Origin: Limisphaera sp049537155
GTDB taxonomy: Bacteria; Verrucomicrobiota; Verrucomicrobiia; Limisphaerales; Limisphaeraceae
NCBI RefSeq assembly: GCF_049537155.1
Contig: NZ_JBMVQZ010000003.1
Coordinates: forward strand, 310,001-374,000
Direction of reading: 5' to 3'
DNA: 64,000 nt
A program made the position numbers and the translations under genes. Positions 17,127 to 25,592 of the stretch are shown in pieces. Below the pieces are notes generated by a model. That model was given only the letters and a program-made list of their open reading frames with translations, was not told the origin of the DNA and did not search any database. The stretch's first letter is position 1. Each line of letters begins with the position of its first letter.

Positions 17127-18482
17127 TCACCGCACCTCCACCTCCACCGTCACCTGCCGGTACTCCACGAACGCCTGCCCCAGCCGCCGCGGAACCACCA
17201 GCGTCAAATACACCCGGTCGCCCGGCGATTTCTCCATCAACACCTCCACGACCTGGAACAGGCTGCCCACCGAACGACCATCCACGCCCACCAGCAGACT
17301 CCGCGCAGGCACCCCCGCCCGGTCGGCCGGTCCCCGAGGTTCCACCGATTCCACAAACATCCCCTCCCCGGGCTCCACTTGAAACCCCGCGGCCACCTGG
17401 GGCGTCAGTTGCAGCAACCGCAGGCCCAGTCGCCGCTGCACCAGCTCCTCGAACGAGACCAACCGGACCTCCAACGTCCGACGCGTGCGGCCCTCCCGCA
17501 CCCCCAGGCGCACCGGTTGCTCCGCCGCACCGGTGATCTGCCGGTTGAAATCCACCAGCCCCCGCACGGCACGGCCGTTGACCGTCTCGATCTCCATCCC
17601 CTCCCGCAGGCCGGCACGCGCTGCCGGGCTTTTCGGCTGCACACTCACCACCACCAGCGGCCCGTGCAGGCCTTTGACCCGCGCACCAAACCACAACGCA
17701 CGGGTCACCTCCGGAGAAAAAAACTCGCTCAGCGCTTCGTTGACCTGCTTCACCGGGATGGCAAAGCCCACGCCCATGCCCTGACTCTCCCGGTAGACGG
17801 CCACGTTGATCCCGATCAGTTCGCCCCGCAGATTGATCAACGGCCCACCGCTGTTGCCGGGGTTGATCCCCGCGTCCGTCTGCAACCAGTCCTGCGTGCC
17901 CAGCGGTTCACCCTCCACCGGCGGCCGCCGCGCCTTGGAACTCAGAATGCCCCGACTGGCCGAGGTCCCCAGCCCGTACGGATTGCCCAACGCAATGACC
18001 GTCTCCCCCAGGATCAGATCGTCGTCCGCAGCAAAGGCAATCGCCGGAAACCGTTCGCCCGGCTGCGCCCGAACCTTCAACAACGCCACGTCCTTGTGCG
18101 GCGTGTAGACCAGCGGTTCGGCCTCCAGGATCCGTCCGTCCTGCAACTTCACATACACGCGCGAGGCCCGGCGCAGGACATGAAAATTCGTCAGGATGTA
18201 GCCCTCCTCGTCTATGAGCACCCCGGACCCTATGCTGCTCGGTTCCTCCCGCCGTTCCACCGGCGCCCGCCGACCGTAGAACTGATAAAACAGGTCCTGG
18301 TACGGATCCCGATACTCCACGATCCGGGTTGTGGCGATGTTCACCACCGTGGGCAGCGCCCGTTCGATGGCACGAACCGTGGCGTCCCGGCGGATGTCGT
18401 CCGGCTCGGACACGGCCGCAGACACCCGCAGCATCAGCATCCCACACAACACCATCCGGACGGCCGCCCGCCGCAGACGCAT
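17127..18482 (-). CDS. HtrA/DegP-like periplasmic serine protease with two PDZ domains
   Basis: Envelope quality-control protease. From the start used here: a signal peptide (MRLRRAAVRMVLCGMLML...VSAA, about 22 residues), then a trypsin-like domain with catalytic His101 (TNFHVL), Asp131 (HKDVALLKV) and Ser211 (GNSGGPL). Two PDZ regions follow: about 270-345 (VSVQPKSPAARAGLREGMEI) and about 365-445 (VESVEPRGPADRAGVPARSL). Length and layout match DegP/DegQ. The frame is open 87 bases further, to an ATG at 18569 that would put 29 arginine-rich residues before the signal peptide; I prefer 18482, but a weak -10 (TAGAGA) near 18580 could favour the longer form. It is directly upstream of the ABC/Gld-like operon and may share its transcript. 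Confidence 0.9.
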   Translation of the reverse strand: MRLRRAAVRMVLCGMLMLRVSAAVSEPDDIRRDATVRAIERALPTVVNIATTRIVEYRDPYQDLFYQFYGRRAPVERREEPSSIGSGVLIDEEGYILTNFHVLRRASRVYVKLQDGRILEAEPLVYTPHKDVALLKVRAQPGERFPAIAFAADDDLILGETVIALGNPYGLGTSASRGILSSKARRPPVEGEPLGTQDWLQTDAGINPGNSGGPLINLRGELIGINVAVYRESQGMGVGFAIPVKQVNEALSEFFSPEVTRALWFGARVKGLHGPLVVVSVQPKSPAARAGLREGMEIETVNGRAVRGLVDFNRQITGAAEQPVRLGVREGRTRRTLEVRLVSFEELVQRRLGLRLLQLTPQVAAGFQVEPGEGMFVESVEPRGPADRAGVPARSLLVGVDGRSVGSLFQVVEVLMEKSPGDRVYLTLVVPRRLGQAFVEYRQVTVEVEVR

Positions 18483-18569
18483 CCCGTCCCATCCGGCACT
18501 CTGCCCCGCAGGCCGCCGCCCGGGCACATCATCCCCCGCCGCTCGCCCTTTTACACGCATCGTTCTCAC

Positions 18570-18926
18570 GTCTCTAAAAACCCTGCGGCAAATTCAAGGT
18601 TGCGGCACGGGCCGGTCGCCCGCCGCGGCTTCGCAGCCGGCACCCGCCCCTTCCGCCCACGTCCCATGAACCGGCAGGATCCCTCCGGAGCCCGCCGGGG
18701 GGCACGCCTGCATCCAGCTCCCCCTTTGACGGCCCCCGACACGGGCGTGTTCACAAAGGACCGTCAGCGGAGCCGGTCCATCCATCGCGCACCCGGACGG
18801 GAACCGTCCGTTCCCCGAGTCCCCCCAAGAAATTCCCGTGCAGGGCTCGAACGGACCGGACGCCCCCCGTTCGCGTGCCCACCGCGGCCTTGACAGACCG
18901 ACCCTCCCCACCTCACAAGCTGGTCT
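18570..18926. other. divergent intergenic region
   Basis: About 350 bases between the protease and the DUF2851 gene. The one clear signal is a consensus TTGACA at 18890 that serves the DUF2851 gene. Otherwise there is only GC-rich sequence with small inverted repeats (for example around the GACGGTCC/GGACCGTC-like words at 18765-18820). I see no gene. Confidence 0.4.
18890..18918 (+). promoter_or_regulatory. putative near-leaderless promoter of the DUF2851 gene
   Basis: Perfect -35 TTGACA (18890-18895), 17-base spacer, poor -10 TCACAA (18913-18918), then eight bases to the GTG at 18927. It lacks an SD. The position argues against any start further upstream. Confidence 0.4.
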
Positions 18927-20399
18927 GTGCCGAAACACCCCCACTGGTACTTTCAGATTCGCGAACATGCGGGCCGGCGCGAGGGCCTTCGCGAAGACCA
19001 TGGCCTGCCGTCCGAACGGTTGCTTCAAGCCGTCTGGCTGCATCAGCGCCTCTTGCGCGACCGGCTCCAAACCAGCGACGGACGCTCCATCGAGGTCGTT
19101 CACCCGGGTTTCCCCCGGCCCGAAGGCGGGCCCGACTTTGAAAAGGCCCTGATTCGGATCGAAGGCGGCCCCGTCCGACAGGGCGATGTGGAAGTGGATG
19201 TCCACGCCAGCGGTTGGCACAGCCACGGCCATGATCGTAATCCCCGGTTCACCGGAGTGATCCTGCACGTGGTGTGGGACCTGCCGGACCCGTCGCAACC
19301 CGGCAAGAGCCCGGGAAACCGGGAAGCCCCGCTCACGCTGGCCGTGCACGACTGCCTGGATGCGCCCTTGGAAGAACTCATGCTCTGGCTGGACCGTGGC
19401 GAGCATGTGGTCTGGCCCGAACATCTGCGAGGGGCCTGCTGCAGCCCGCTGAGCCGGCTCTCACCGGGCGAGCTGGAGTCGGTCCTGGAAGAGGCCGGCC
19501 TGGCACGATTGGAAGCCAAGGTCCTCCACTTCCAGGCCCGCGCGCGAGTGGTGGGATGGGAACAGGCACTCTGGGAAGGCCTGTTCCGCGGCCTGGGCTA
19601 CAAACACAACACCTGGCCGATGCTGTGGCTGGCCGAGCGGCGCGACCGATGGTGGGAACCGCAGGCGCGATGTGAAACGCTCCAAGCCCGGCTGCTCGGC
19701 CTGGCCGGGTTGTTGCCCGAGGAAACCCGATCCCTACCACCGGAAACAGCCCGGTTCCTGCGCAGGCTCTGGGACATCTGGTGGCGCGACCGCGCGGCGT
19801 TGGAAGACTGCGCGCTGCCACGGACGGCCTGGCACTTGCACGGCGTGCGCCCCGCCAATCACCCCGAGCGCCGGCTCGCCCTCGCGGCCTGTTGGTCGGC
19901 GGACCCTGCCTGGATCCGGCGCCTGGAGCAATGGATCACCCGCGACCTGCCGCCACGGGCGCTGGTGCCCGGTCTCCTCCAACTCATGCAACCGAAACAG
20001 CCGGGATTCTGGTCCCGGTGCTGGACCCTTCGCTCCACCGGACGCGCCCCGGCCGAGGGTTGGATCGGTGCCGCCCGGGCCACTGAGCTGGCCGTCAACG
20101 TGGTTCTCCCTTGGTTGGGCGCCCGGGCGCGAGCCGCCGGGCATGAACCGTTGTGGAACCGGGTTCTGGAACGCTATCTGGCCTGGCCGCCTGCAGCCGA
20201 CAACGCCGCCTTCCGTCTGGCCCGCCAACGGCTCCTGGCCGGTCGGGCCCTACGGGGCACATGTGCCCGCGCCGCCGTTCAGCAGGGACTCATCCAGATC
20301 CTGCGGGATTTCTGCGACCACGCCAACGCCCGGTGCGACGGCTGCCCCTTTCCCGCAGCGCTGGAAAGCCGCACCGGCACGCCCGCCCGGTCAACCTGA
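18927..20399 (+). CDS. DUF2851 family protein
   Basis: A 490-residue soluble protein of the uncharacterised DUF2851 family, recognised from the N-terminal pattern WYFQIRE... then GRSIEVVHPGFPRPEGGPDF, and the core GDVEVDVHASGWHSHGHDRNP followed by VILHVVWD (about residues 90-115). The C-terminus holds a short cysteine cluster (CDHANARCDGCPFP, about 470-483) that could bind metal. No signal peptide or membrane segment. It starts with GTG, has no SD, and has a consensus -35 upstream. It ends twelve bases from the convergent infC stop. No function is established for the family. Confidence 0.82.
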   Translation: MPKHPHWYFQIREHAGRREGLREDHGLPSERLLQAVWLHQRLLRDRLQTSDGRSIEVVHPGFPRPEGGPDFEKALIRIEGGPVRQGDVEVDVHASGWHSHGHDRNPRFTGVILHVVWDLPDPSQPGKSPGNREAPLTLAVHDCLDAPLEELMLWLDRGEHVVWPEHLRGACCSPLSRLSPGELESVLEEAGLARLEAKVLHFQARARVVGWEQALWEGLFRGLGYKHNTWPMLWLAERRDRWWEPQARCETLQARLLGLAGLLPEETRSLPPETARFLRRLWDIWWRDRAALEDCALPRTAWHLHGVRPANHPERRLALAACWSADPAWIRRLEQWITRDLPPRALVPGLLQLMQPKQPGFWSRCWTLRSTGRAPAEGWIGAARATELAVNVVLPWLGARARAAGHEPLWNRVLERYLAWPPAADNAAFRLARQRLLAGRALRGTCARAAVQQGLIQILRDFCDHANARCDGCPFPAALESRTGTPARST

Positions 20400-20411
20400 C
20401 GGCCGCCCAAA

Positions 20412-21179
20412 TCAGGCCCGGTCCAGATCGAGTTGATTGAACGGGTTGTTGCCAAAGCCCTGCCCGGCCTGGGAAGAAGGCTCCGCCGAACCCGGGGAAG
20501 AGTCCGATCTTTTCCCGTCCTCGGGCTCGGCCGGCGCGCCGCCCTTGCCGCCCGAGTCGGCCTGTCCTACTTCCGCCCGGGTCCCGGCGGCAGCCTCCGC
20601 CTCCGCTTCTCGCGGGTGCTTGGCCCGCTTGTGACGCGGCCAGGGACTGACCATCACCACGATGTTTCTCCCGTTCAACTTCGGCTCGAAGTCCGGATGC
20701 CCCCACGGGGCAATCTTCTCCAGGAACTTCTGCACCACCTGGAATCCGAACTCCGTGTGAGCCATCTCCCGACCCCGGAAGCGCAATGCCACTTTGACCT
20801 TCATCTCGTCGCAGAGGAAGTCAATGGCGTGCATCGCCTTCACGCCCAGGTCGTGCGGGTCAATCTTGGCGCTGAGCTGAATCTCCTTGACCTTGTTGGC
20901 GTGGTGGTGCTTCCGGGCCTCCTTTTCCCGCTTGGCCTGTTCGTAACGGTACTTGCCGTAATCAATCAACCGGCAGACCGGCGGATCGGCGTTCGGCGCC
21001 ACCTCCACCAGATCCACCCCGTGCTGGCGCGCCAATGTCAGAGCATCGCCCAGCGGGAGAATGCCGATCTGTTTGCCATCAATACCAATCACGCGGACTT
21101 CCCGGGCACGGATCTTCCCGTTCACCCGGACGAAGTTGCCGCGACCCGACGAATGGTTGGAAGAAAAAGGGCGGCTCAA
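20412..21179 (-). CDS. infC: translation initiation factor IF-3 with C-terminal extension
   Basis: Binds the 30S subunit and controls start-codon and initiator-tRNA fidelity. IF-3 N-domain begins at about residue 17 (VRVNGKIRAREVRVIG) with LVEVAPNADPPVCRLIDYGKY near 56-76. A helical linker (KREKEARKHHH) and the C-domain follow, with KEIQLSAKIDPHDL, KVALRFRGREM and NIVVMVSPWP ending near 183. About 72 further residues are low-complexity Ala/Gly/Pro/Ser/acidic sequence, absent from E. coli IF-3. The only in-frame start is TTG at 21179, with SD GAGGG at good spacing; infC commonly uses a non-ATG start. The usual downstream rpmI-rplT are absent, because the convergent DUF2851 gene follows. Confidence 0.95.
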   Translation of the reverse strand: MSRPFSSNHSSGRGNFVRVNGKIRAREVRVIGIDGKQIGILPLGDALTLARQHGVDLVEVAPNADPPVCRLIDYGKYRYEQAKREKEARKHHHANKVKEIQLSAKIDPHDLGVKAMHAIDFLCDEMKVKVALRFRGREMAHTEFGFQVVQKFLEKIAPWGHPDFEPKLNGRNIVVMVSPWPRHKRAKHPREAEAEAAAGTRAEVGQADSGGKGGAPAEPEDGKRSDSSPGSAEPSSQAGQGFGNNPFNQLDLDRA

Positions 21180-21516
21180 GACACCCTCTTCAGTTGTTGG
21201 TCCTTCGTTTCGATGTTTGGTTCCTTCTTTTTTGTGCCGATTCTTCGGCCGTTCATTCTATGGCCTAAGTAACCGCCACCCGGGAGCAGTGCAACAAATT
21301 TTTGCCGCCTTGTCTCTACACCACGCGAAAGATCCCGCCGCCCGGGGCGATGTCGTCCGCGGCAGGTCACTCCATCCGCCGGATGCCCACGCCCGGAAAT
21401 CGGCCACACGACCGGCCACCCGTTGTGTCCCGATCGCATGCCCCTTGCGTTTCGAACGACATGTGCCCGGATTCACACTTGTGACCCGCCCCGCGGATCG
21501 GTTCAATCGCCACGCC
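21180..21516. other. divergent region with the infC leader and ligase promoter
   Basis: About 337 bases. On the minus strand a TAGAAT (complement of 21255-21260) could be the infC -10, giving a leader of roughly 70 bases, though no good -35 is present. On the plus strand a strong promoter for the O-antigen ligase lies at 21479-21507. I see no gene. Confidence 0.45.
21479..21507 (+). promoter_or_regulatory. promoter of the O-antigen ligase gene
   Basis: TTGTGA (21479-21484), exactly 17 bases, TTCAAT (21502-21507), then nine bases to the ATG at 21517. The predicted leader is about three bases, with no SD. Confidence 0.5.
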
Positions 21517-23061
21517 ATGCCGGTCACATCGGCCACGGAAATCCCACCGCCGCGGGCAGGGCTGCGCACGGCCCTCTGGCACGACCGTCTGGATCGCGCC
21601 TCGGGCGCCATCCTGATCGCAGCCGTCCTCTTTGCCCCTTGGGCGTTCGGCGGAACCCCGGCGTGGGCCATCACCGCGCTCAACGCTGCCGGCTACGCCG
21701 CGGGCGCACTCCTGCTGGTGAAGCTCGGCCTCCGATGGTTCCTCGGCTACCAGCCGCCGCGGTGGGAATCGCGTCATCCCTCGCCGGCGATTGCCGGGCA
21801 CCTGGCCCGTGTTTGGGCCCCCACGCTGGGCGTGTTGACCCTGCTGATCCTCACCTACTGCGCCCTCTCTGCCCTCAACGCCCGCGCCGATTACGATCCC
21901 GAGCTGGGAACCTTCCAGTACCGCCGGGCGTTTGTCCGCTGGCTCCCGCACAGTTACGACGCCAGTCGTTCCTGGCAAACCTTCGCCCGGGTCCTGGCCC
22001 TGGCCTGCTGGTTCTGGGCCGCCCGGGACTGGTTGCTCGGCAAAACCATGGCCGATCGCCGCGAACTCCATCGGTGGGACCCAGACGGAAACGCCGGACT
22101 TTTGGTGCCCCGGCGGTTGCAGCTCCTGCTGGGGGTCCTCAGCCTCAACGGGGCAATCCTGGCTGCGGAAGCACTGCTCCAACGGGCCAGCGGAACCGAA
22201 AAACTGCTCTGGCTGGTCCGGCCCCGCCTCAACGCCGTGCCGGAAGCCCAACTGGGCCCGTTCAACTACCGGTCCAACGGCGCGCAGTACTTGAACCTCG
22301 TCTGGCCGGTGACCCTGGGCCTGTGGTGGCGACTCCATCACCTGCGCCGATTCCAACGGCGCACCGACAGCAACTCGGGCCGCGTCCGTTACAGTCGCGC
22401 CTATCATGGCCTGCTGCCCGCAGCCGGCTTGATGGCCGCCACCAGCGTCTTTTCACTCAGCCGGGGCGGGGCGGCGGTGGCCGTCGGGGCGATGATCGCT
22501 GTCCTGGTGATCTTTTGGGTCGGCTGGCGCAGCCGCAGGGCGCGCGTCCGGTTGGCCATGCTGGGATTCGGCGGGCTCAGCGTGGGGCTCGGACTGTGGC
22601 TCGGCGGGCAGGCGTTGTTCCAGCGGTTCGAGACCCTCGACGAGGGCTGGGTCCAGCGCGAGACCATGTACGACACCGCGCGTCGGATGGCCCGCGATTT
22701 TCCCTGGTTCGGCACCGGCCCCGGCACGCTCGGCCCGGTCTTTCAACTTTATCGCAAATCCACCGAGGAATACTGGCCCGCCCAGCTCCACAACGACTGG
22801 CTGGAGTACCGGGTGACCTGGGGCCGGGTGGGCATGGGCCTGCTCCTTCTGGCCTTTGGATGGGTGTGGGTGCGGTATCTCCTGCCCGGCGGAGTGATCA
22901 CCAGTTGGCGCCTACCGCTGCTCTACGCTGTGGCGTTGGGCGGCTGCCTCCTGCACGCCCGATGGGATTTTCCGCTCCAGATCTATTCCATCCAGCAACT
23001 GGTCCTGCTGCATTGCGCCGCCTTGAGCCTTTTTTCCCATCCGCGGTGGGGTGCCACCTGA
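21517..23061 (+). CDS. O-antigen ligase / Wzy-like polymerase family membrane protein
   Basis: About 514 residues with around ten membrane segments, starting with ASGAILIAAVLFAPWAF near residue 22. It shows the Wzy_C/O-antigen ligase landmarks: a long periplasmic loop containing GPFNYRSNGAQYLNL (near 248) and a second loop with GTGPGTLGPVFQLYRKST and HNDWLEYRVTWG (near 400-430). The family joins or polymerises glycans on the periplasmic face. The open frame extends 456 bases upstream, but that stretch lies over infC on the other strand. The ATG at 21517 follows a good promoter and begins the normal N-terminus. No other O-antigen genes are adjacent. Confidence 0.82.
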   Translation: MPVTSATEIPPPRAGLRTALWHDRLDRASGAILIAAVLFAPWAFGGTPAWAITALNAAGYAAGALLLVKLGLRWFLGYQPPRWESRHPSPAIAGHLARVWAPTLGVLTLLILTYCALSALNARADYDPELGTFQYRRAFVRWLPHSYDASRSWQTFARVLALACWFWAARDWLLGKTMADRRELHRWDPDGNAGLLVPRRLQLLLGVLSLNGAILAAEALLQRASGTEKLLWLVRPRLNAVPEAQLGPFNYRSNGAQYLNLVWPVTLGLWWRLHHLRRFQRRTDSNSGRVRYSRAYHGLLPAAGLMAATSVFSLSRGGAAVAVGAMIAVLVIFWVGWRSRRARVRLAMLGFGGLSVGLGLWLGGQALFQRFETLDEGWVQRETMYDTARRMARDFPWFGTGPGTLGPVFQLYRKSTEEYWPAQLHNDWLEYRVTWGRVGMGLLLLAFGWVWVRYLLPGGVITSWRLPLLYAVALGGCLLHARWDFPLQIYSIQQLVLLHCAALSLFSHPRWGAT

Positions 23062-23239
23062 CCGGGCCGGTGCCACCCGCCCGAAGGGACCCGCTCGTTC
23101 CGACGCGTTCTCACCCCGTCCTGCCCGCGGCCTCCACGCCGCCTGTCCGCAAGTTCCCAACCCCTCACCGGTTGATCTTGCTTGATCGGGCTCGACTGCG
23201 AAGGGTTCACCTCACTCTTTGATGCCCCGGAGGTGCAAT

Positions 23240-23256
23240 CTGGCACGATTCTGGCT
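23240..23256 (+). promoter_or_regulatory. sigma-54-type (-24/-12) promoter upstream of the cvpA-like gene
   Basis: CTGGCACGATTCTGGCT at 23240-23256 matches the RpoN consensus (YTGGCACGRNNNTTGCW) at every fixed position but one, with the required ten bases between GG and GC. The ATG at 23285 would be about 19 bases from the start site, and an SD (GGAAAGG) lies in that leader. Confidence 0.5.
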
Positions 23257-23284
23257 CTCCGGTGAATCAGCGGTGGAAAGGCTT

Positions 23285-23902
23285 ATGACAGCAGGTCCGT
23301 TGCCTTTGAACTGGTTTGACCTGGCCGTGGTCACTGTCCTGCTTTTGGGCATCTGGCGCGGTCAGAAAAACGGCATGTCTGGGGAAGCACTGCCCCTGTG
23401 CAAATGGTTGGTCATCGTTTTGGTGGCCGGGCGCGCCTACGAACCGGTGGGGCACTGGCTGTCGGCCAACAGTCCATTCGGTCTGCTGACCTGCTATGTT
23501 CTGGGTTACATCCTCACGGCCCTGGGGGTGATGGCCCTGTTCTCGCTGGGCAAAAGGCTGCTCGGCGGCAAACTGGCCAGCAGCGATCTGTTCGGGCGGG
23601 GCGAGTACTACCTCGGCATGGGGGCGGGCATGTTGCGATTCGCCTGCGTGCTCATCGCTGTTCTGGCCCTGTTGAATGCCCGCATGTACACGCAGGCCGA
23701 GGTGCGGGCCATGCGCCGGTATCAGCAGGAGGTTTACGGCAGCAACTTCTTCCCCACGCTGCCCATGATCCAGCAGGAAGTGTTCGAAGCCTCGTTCCTG
23801 GGCCCGAAGATCCGCAGCTACTGCAGCACCCTGCTGATCCGACCCACGCCGCCCGGTGGGAAAGACCTCCGGCAGGCCCGCCGTCAATTGCCCGAGTTCT
23901 GA
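23285..23902 (+). CDS. CvpA-family inner-membrane protein
   Basis: About 205 residues with four predicted membrane segments. The N-terminus MTAGPLPLNWFDLAVVTVLLLGIWRGQKNG (split here: N-W-F-D-L then W-R-G-x-K-x-G) is the CvpA/colicin V production family signature. FGLLTCYVLGYILTALGVMALFSLG and MGAGMLRFACVLIAVLALL are later segments. The C-terminal 70 residues are soluble and end in a basic tail. The frame is open to 23219, but ATG at 23285 has SD GGAAAGG and fits the family N-terminus. CvpA proteins affect envelope homeostasis in Gammaproteobacteria; the role here is unknown. A -24/-12 promoter lies just upstream, which is unusual for this family. Confidence 0.8.
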   Translation: MTAGPLPLNWFDLAVVTVLLLGIWRGQKNGMSGEALPLCKWLVIVLVAGRAYEPVGHWLSANSPFGLLTCYVLGYILTALGVMALFSLGKRLLGGKLASSDLFGRGEYYLGMGAGMLRFACVLIAVLALLNARMYTQAEVRAMRRYQQEVYGSNFFPTLPMIQQEVFEASFLGPKIRSYCSTLLIRPTPPGGKDLRQARRQLPEF

Positions 23903-24111
23903 ACGCAGGCGCACAAAGCCGGAGCATCGGCCGCAGAAGAAGCTCCACCTGCGCCCTTCGGGCCCAAGCCGACCACGCCCCTGCGCGGCCCCGCGGTCGG
24001 CCGGTTCTGTCCGGCTTGACGGTCCGCCCCGGTGCCGGACTCCCGCCCCCGCGGGCGTTGAAGGGCAGTGCGGATCCGCACCCGCCGGCTGGGTGCAAGC
24101 CCGTTGCCCCC

Positions 24112-25149
24112 TCACGCGGCGCGAGCCAGCCGGGCCGACCTCTTTTTCCCGGCGGGCTGCCCCGGCTGATGGTTCAGCAGCGCCTTTTTCAAGGCCGCCA
24201 GCACGCGCCTCCGCACCGACAAAGGGGTGCCGGGAATCCGCGCCCCGGCGGCAGCCGGATGCCCCCCGCCGCCGAACTGGGCGGCCACGGCCCCCACGTC
24301 CACCCGATCCGACTTCGACCGCAAACTGACCCGCACCACGCCGGGTTCATATTCCTCGAAGAGGCAGGCCACCACCACCGGTTCAATCGCCCGAAGATGA
24401 TCAATGATCCCCTCCGTGTCGGCCGGGTCGGCTCCCGACCGGGCAATGTCGGCCCGGGAAATCCAACAGTAGGCGATCTGATCGTCGGCGGTCAGTCGGA
24501 ACCGACTGTAGACGCGCTTGAGCAGTCGGACACGGGTCAGTGGGAAGCTCTGATACACCTCGTGGCAGATGCGGGCCAGGTTGGCCCCGCTGGCCACCAG
24601 TTCGCCCGCCACGTGATACGTGGATGGCAGGGTGGTGGGGTACTGGAACGACCCCGTGTCGGTGGAGATGGCCGTGAACAGGCAGTCTGCAATGGCGGGG
24701 GTGATCGGCCAGCGCGCCGCCCGGAGGAGGCGATGGATCAGCTCGCCGGTGGATGGCTGGCGGGGCACCACCCAGTTGATGTCGCCGTAACGCGTGTTGC
24801 TGATGTGGTGATCGATGTTGATCAGGCAGCGTCGTTCGGCAATCCCGGCCAGGACACCGGCGCCCAACCGTTCCAGACTGGCCGCGTCCGTGGCCACCAC
24901 ACAGTCGAACACCTCGCCCGGGCGCGGTTTCTGGATGCGACCGTCAGGGTCCAGGAACCGGTACTTTTCCGGAACGGCATCCTCGTTCCAACAGGTGACG
25001 TGCTTGCCCTGGGCCTCCAGCGCAAGGGCCAGCGCCAGTTGGGAACCGATGCAGTCTCCGTCGGGCCGCAAATGACCGACCACACAAACGCGCCGCGCGT
25101 CCCGGAGGACCTCCAGGATGCGCGCCACCACACGAGGTATTGCCTTCAC
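24112..25149 (-). CDS. nrnA: DHH/DHHA1 phosphoesterase, NrnA-like nano-RNase / pAp phosphatase
   Basis: Degrades 2-5-nt RNA and 3'-phosphoadenosine 5'-phosphate. About 345 residues. The DHH domain has HLRPDGDCIGS (residues 26-36), VATDAASLERLG near 92-103 and the DHH motif as INIDHHISNTRYGD near 125-138. The DHHA1 domain ends with the substrate-binding GGGGHPAAAG near 303-312. A basic tail (GKKRSARLARAA) closes it. The start is the GTG at 25149, which overlaps the rbfA stop by four bases (GTGA), implying translational coupling; the longer open frame lies inside rbfA. The order nusA-infB-rbfA-nrnA is widely conserved. Confidence 0.93.
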   Translation of the reverse strand: MKAIPRVVARILEVLRDARRVCVVGHLRPDGDCIGSQLALALALEAQGKHVTCWNEDAVPEKYRFLDPDGRIQKPRPGEVFDCVVATDAASLERLGAGVLAGIAERRCLINIDHHISNTRYGDINWVVPRQPSTGELIHRLLRAARWPITPAIADCLFTAISTDTGSFQYPTTLPSTYHVAGELVASGANLARICHEVYQSFPLTRVRLLKRVYSRFRLTADDQIAYCWISRADIARSGADPADTEGIIDHLRAIEPVVVACLFEEYEPGVVRVSLRSKSDRVDVGAVAAQFGGGGHPAAAGARIPGTPLSVRRRVLAALKKALLNHQPGQPAGKKRSARLARAA

Positions 25150-25520
25150 GGGTTGGATTCGGACGGCGGGGCTTCCTGGCCCCGCTCCAGTTCCTCCAAA
25201 ATCTGGATGACGCGGTTGCCGCGGGCGATGGAATCGTCCACCACGAACCGCAGCACCGGGATGTACTTCAACACGACCGAGCGAGCCACCAAATCCTGGA
25301 TGCGCCACCGCTGCTCCTGCAGCCGGCGCACGCTCTTTTTCTGCTGCTCGGCCGTGCCCAGGATGCTCACGTAGACGGTGGCATGGCGCAGATCGCCCGA
25401 CACCTCCACGTCATTGACCGAGACCAGGCCCAGTTCCTCCACCGGAAACTCCCGGCGAATCACCGAGCCGATCTCACGCTTGAGCAGCTCGCGAATCCGT
25501 TCGATGCGATACGAGGACAT
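25146..25520 (-). CDS. rbfA: 30S ribosome-binding factor A
   Basis: Assembly factor acting late in 16S rRNA 5' end maturation and cold adaptation. The 124-residue product shows the family pattern: YRIERIRELLKREIGSVI at residues 4-21, LVSVNDVEVSGDLRHATVYVS near 32-52, and PVLRFVVDDSIARGNRVIQILEEL near 87-110, a KH-like fold. Length is typical. It lies 72 bases after infB and overlaps nrnA by four bases, in the normal operon order. Confidence 0.95.
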   Translation of the reverse strand: MSSYRIERIRELLKREIGSVIRREFPVEELGLVSVNDVEVSGDLRHATVYVSILGTAEQQKKSVRRLQEQRWRIQDLVARSVVLKYIPVLRFVVDDSIARGNRVIQILEELERGQEAPPSESNP

Positions 25521-25592
25521 GTCGAACGCCTTGTCTCGGTGGCCGCCGCCCGACCCGTCAGGGCGGGCACCCGACGATCGCGGTGCCCGACC

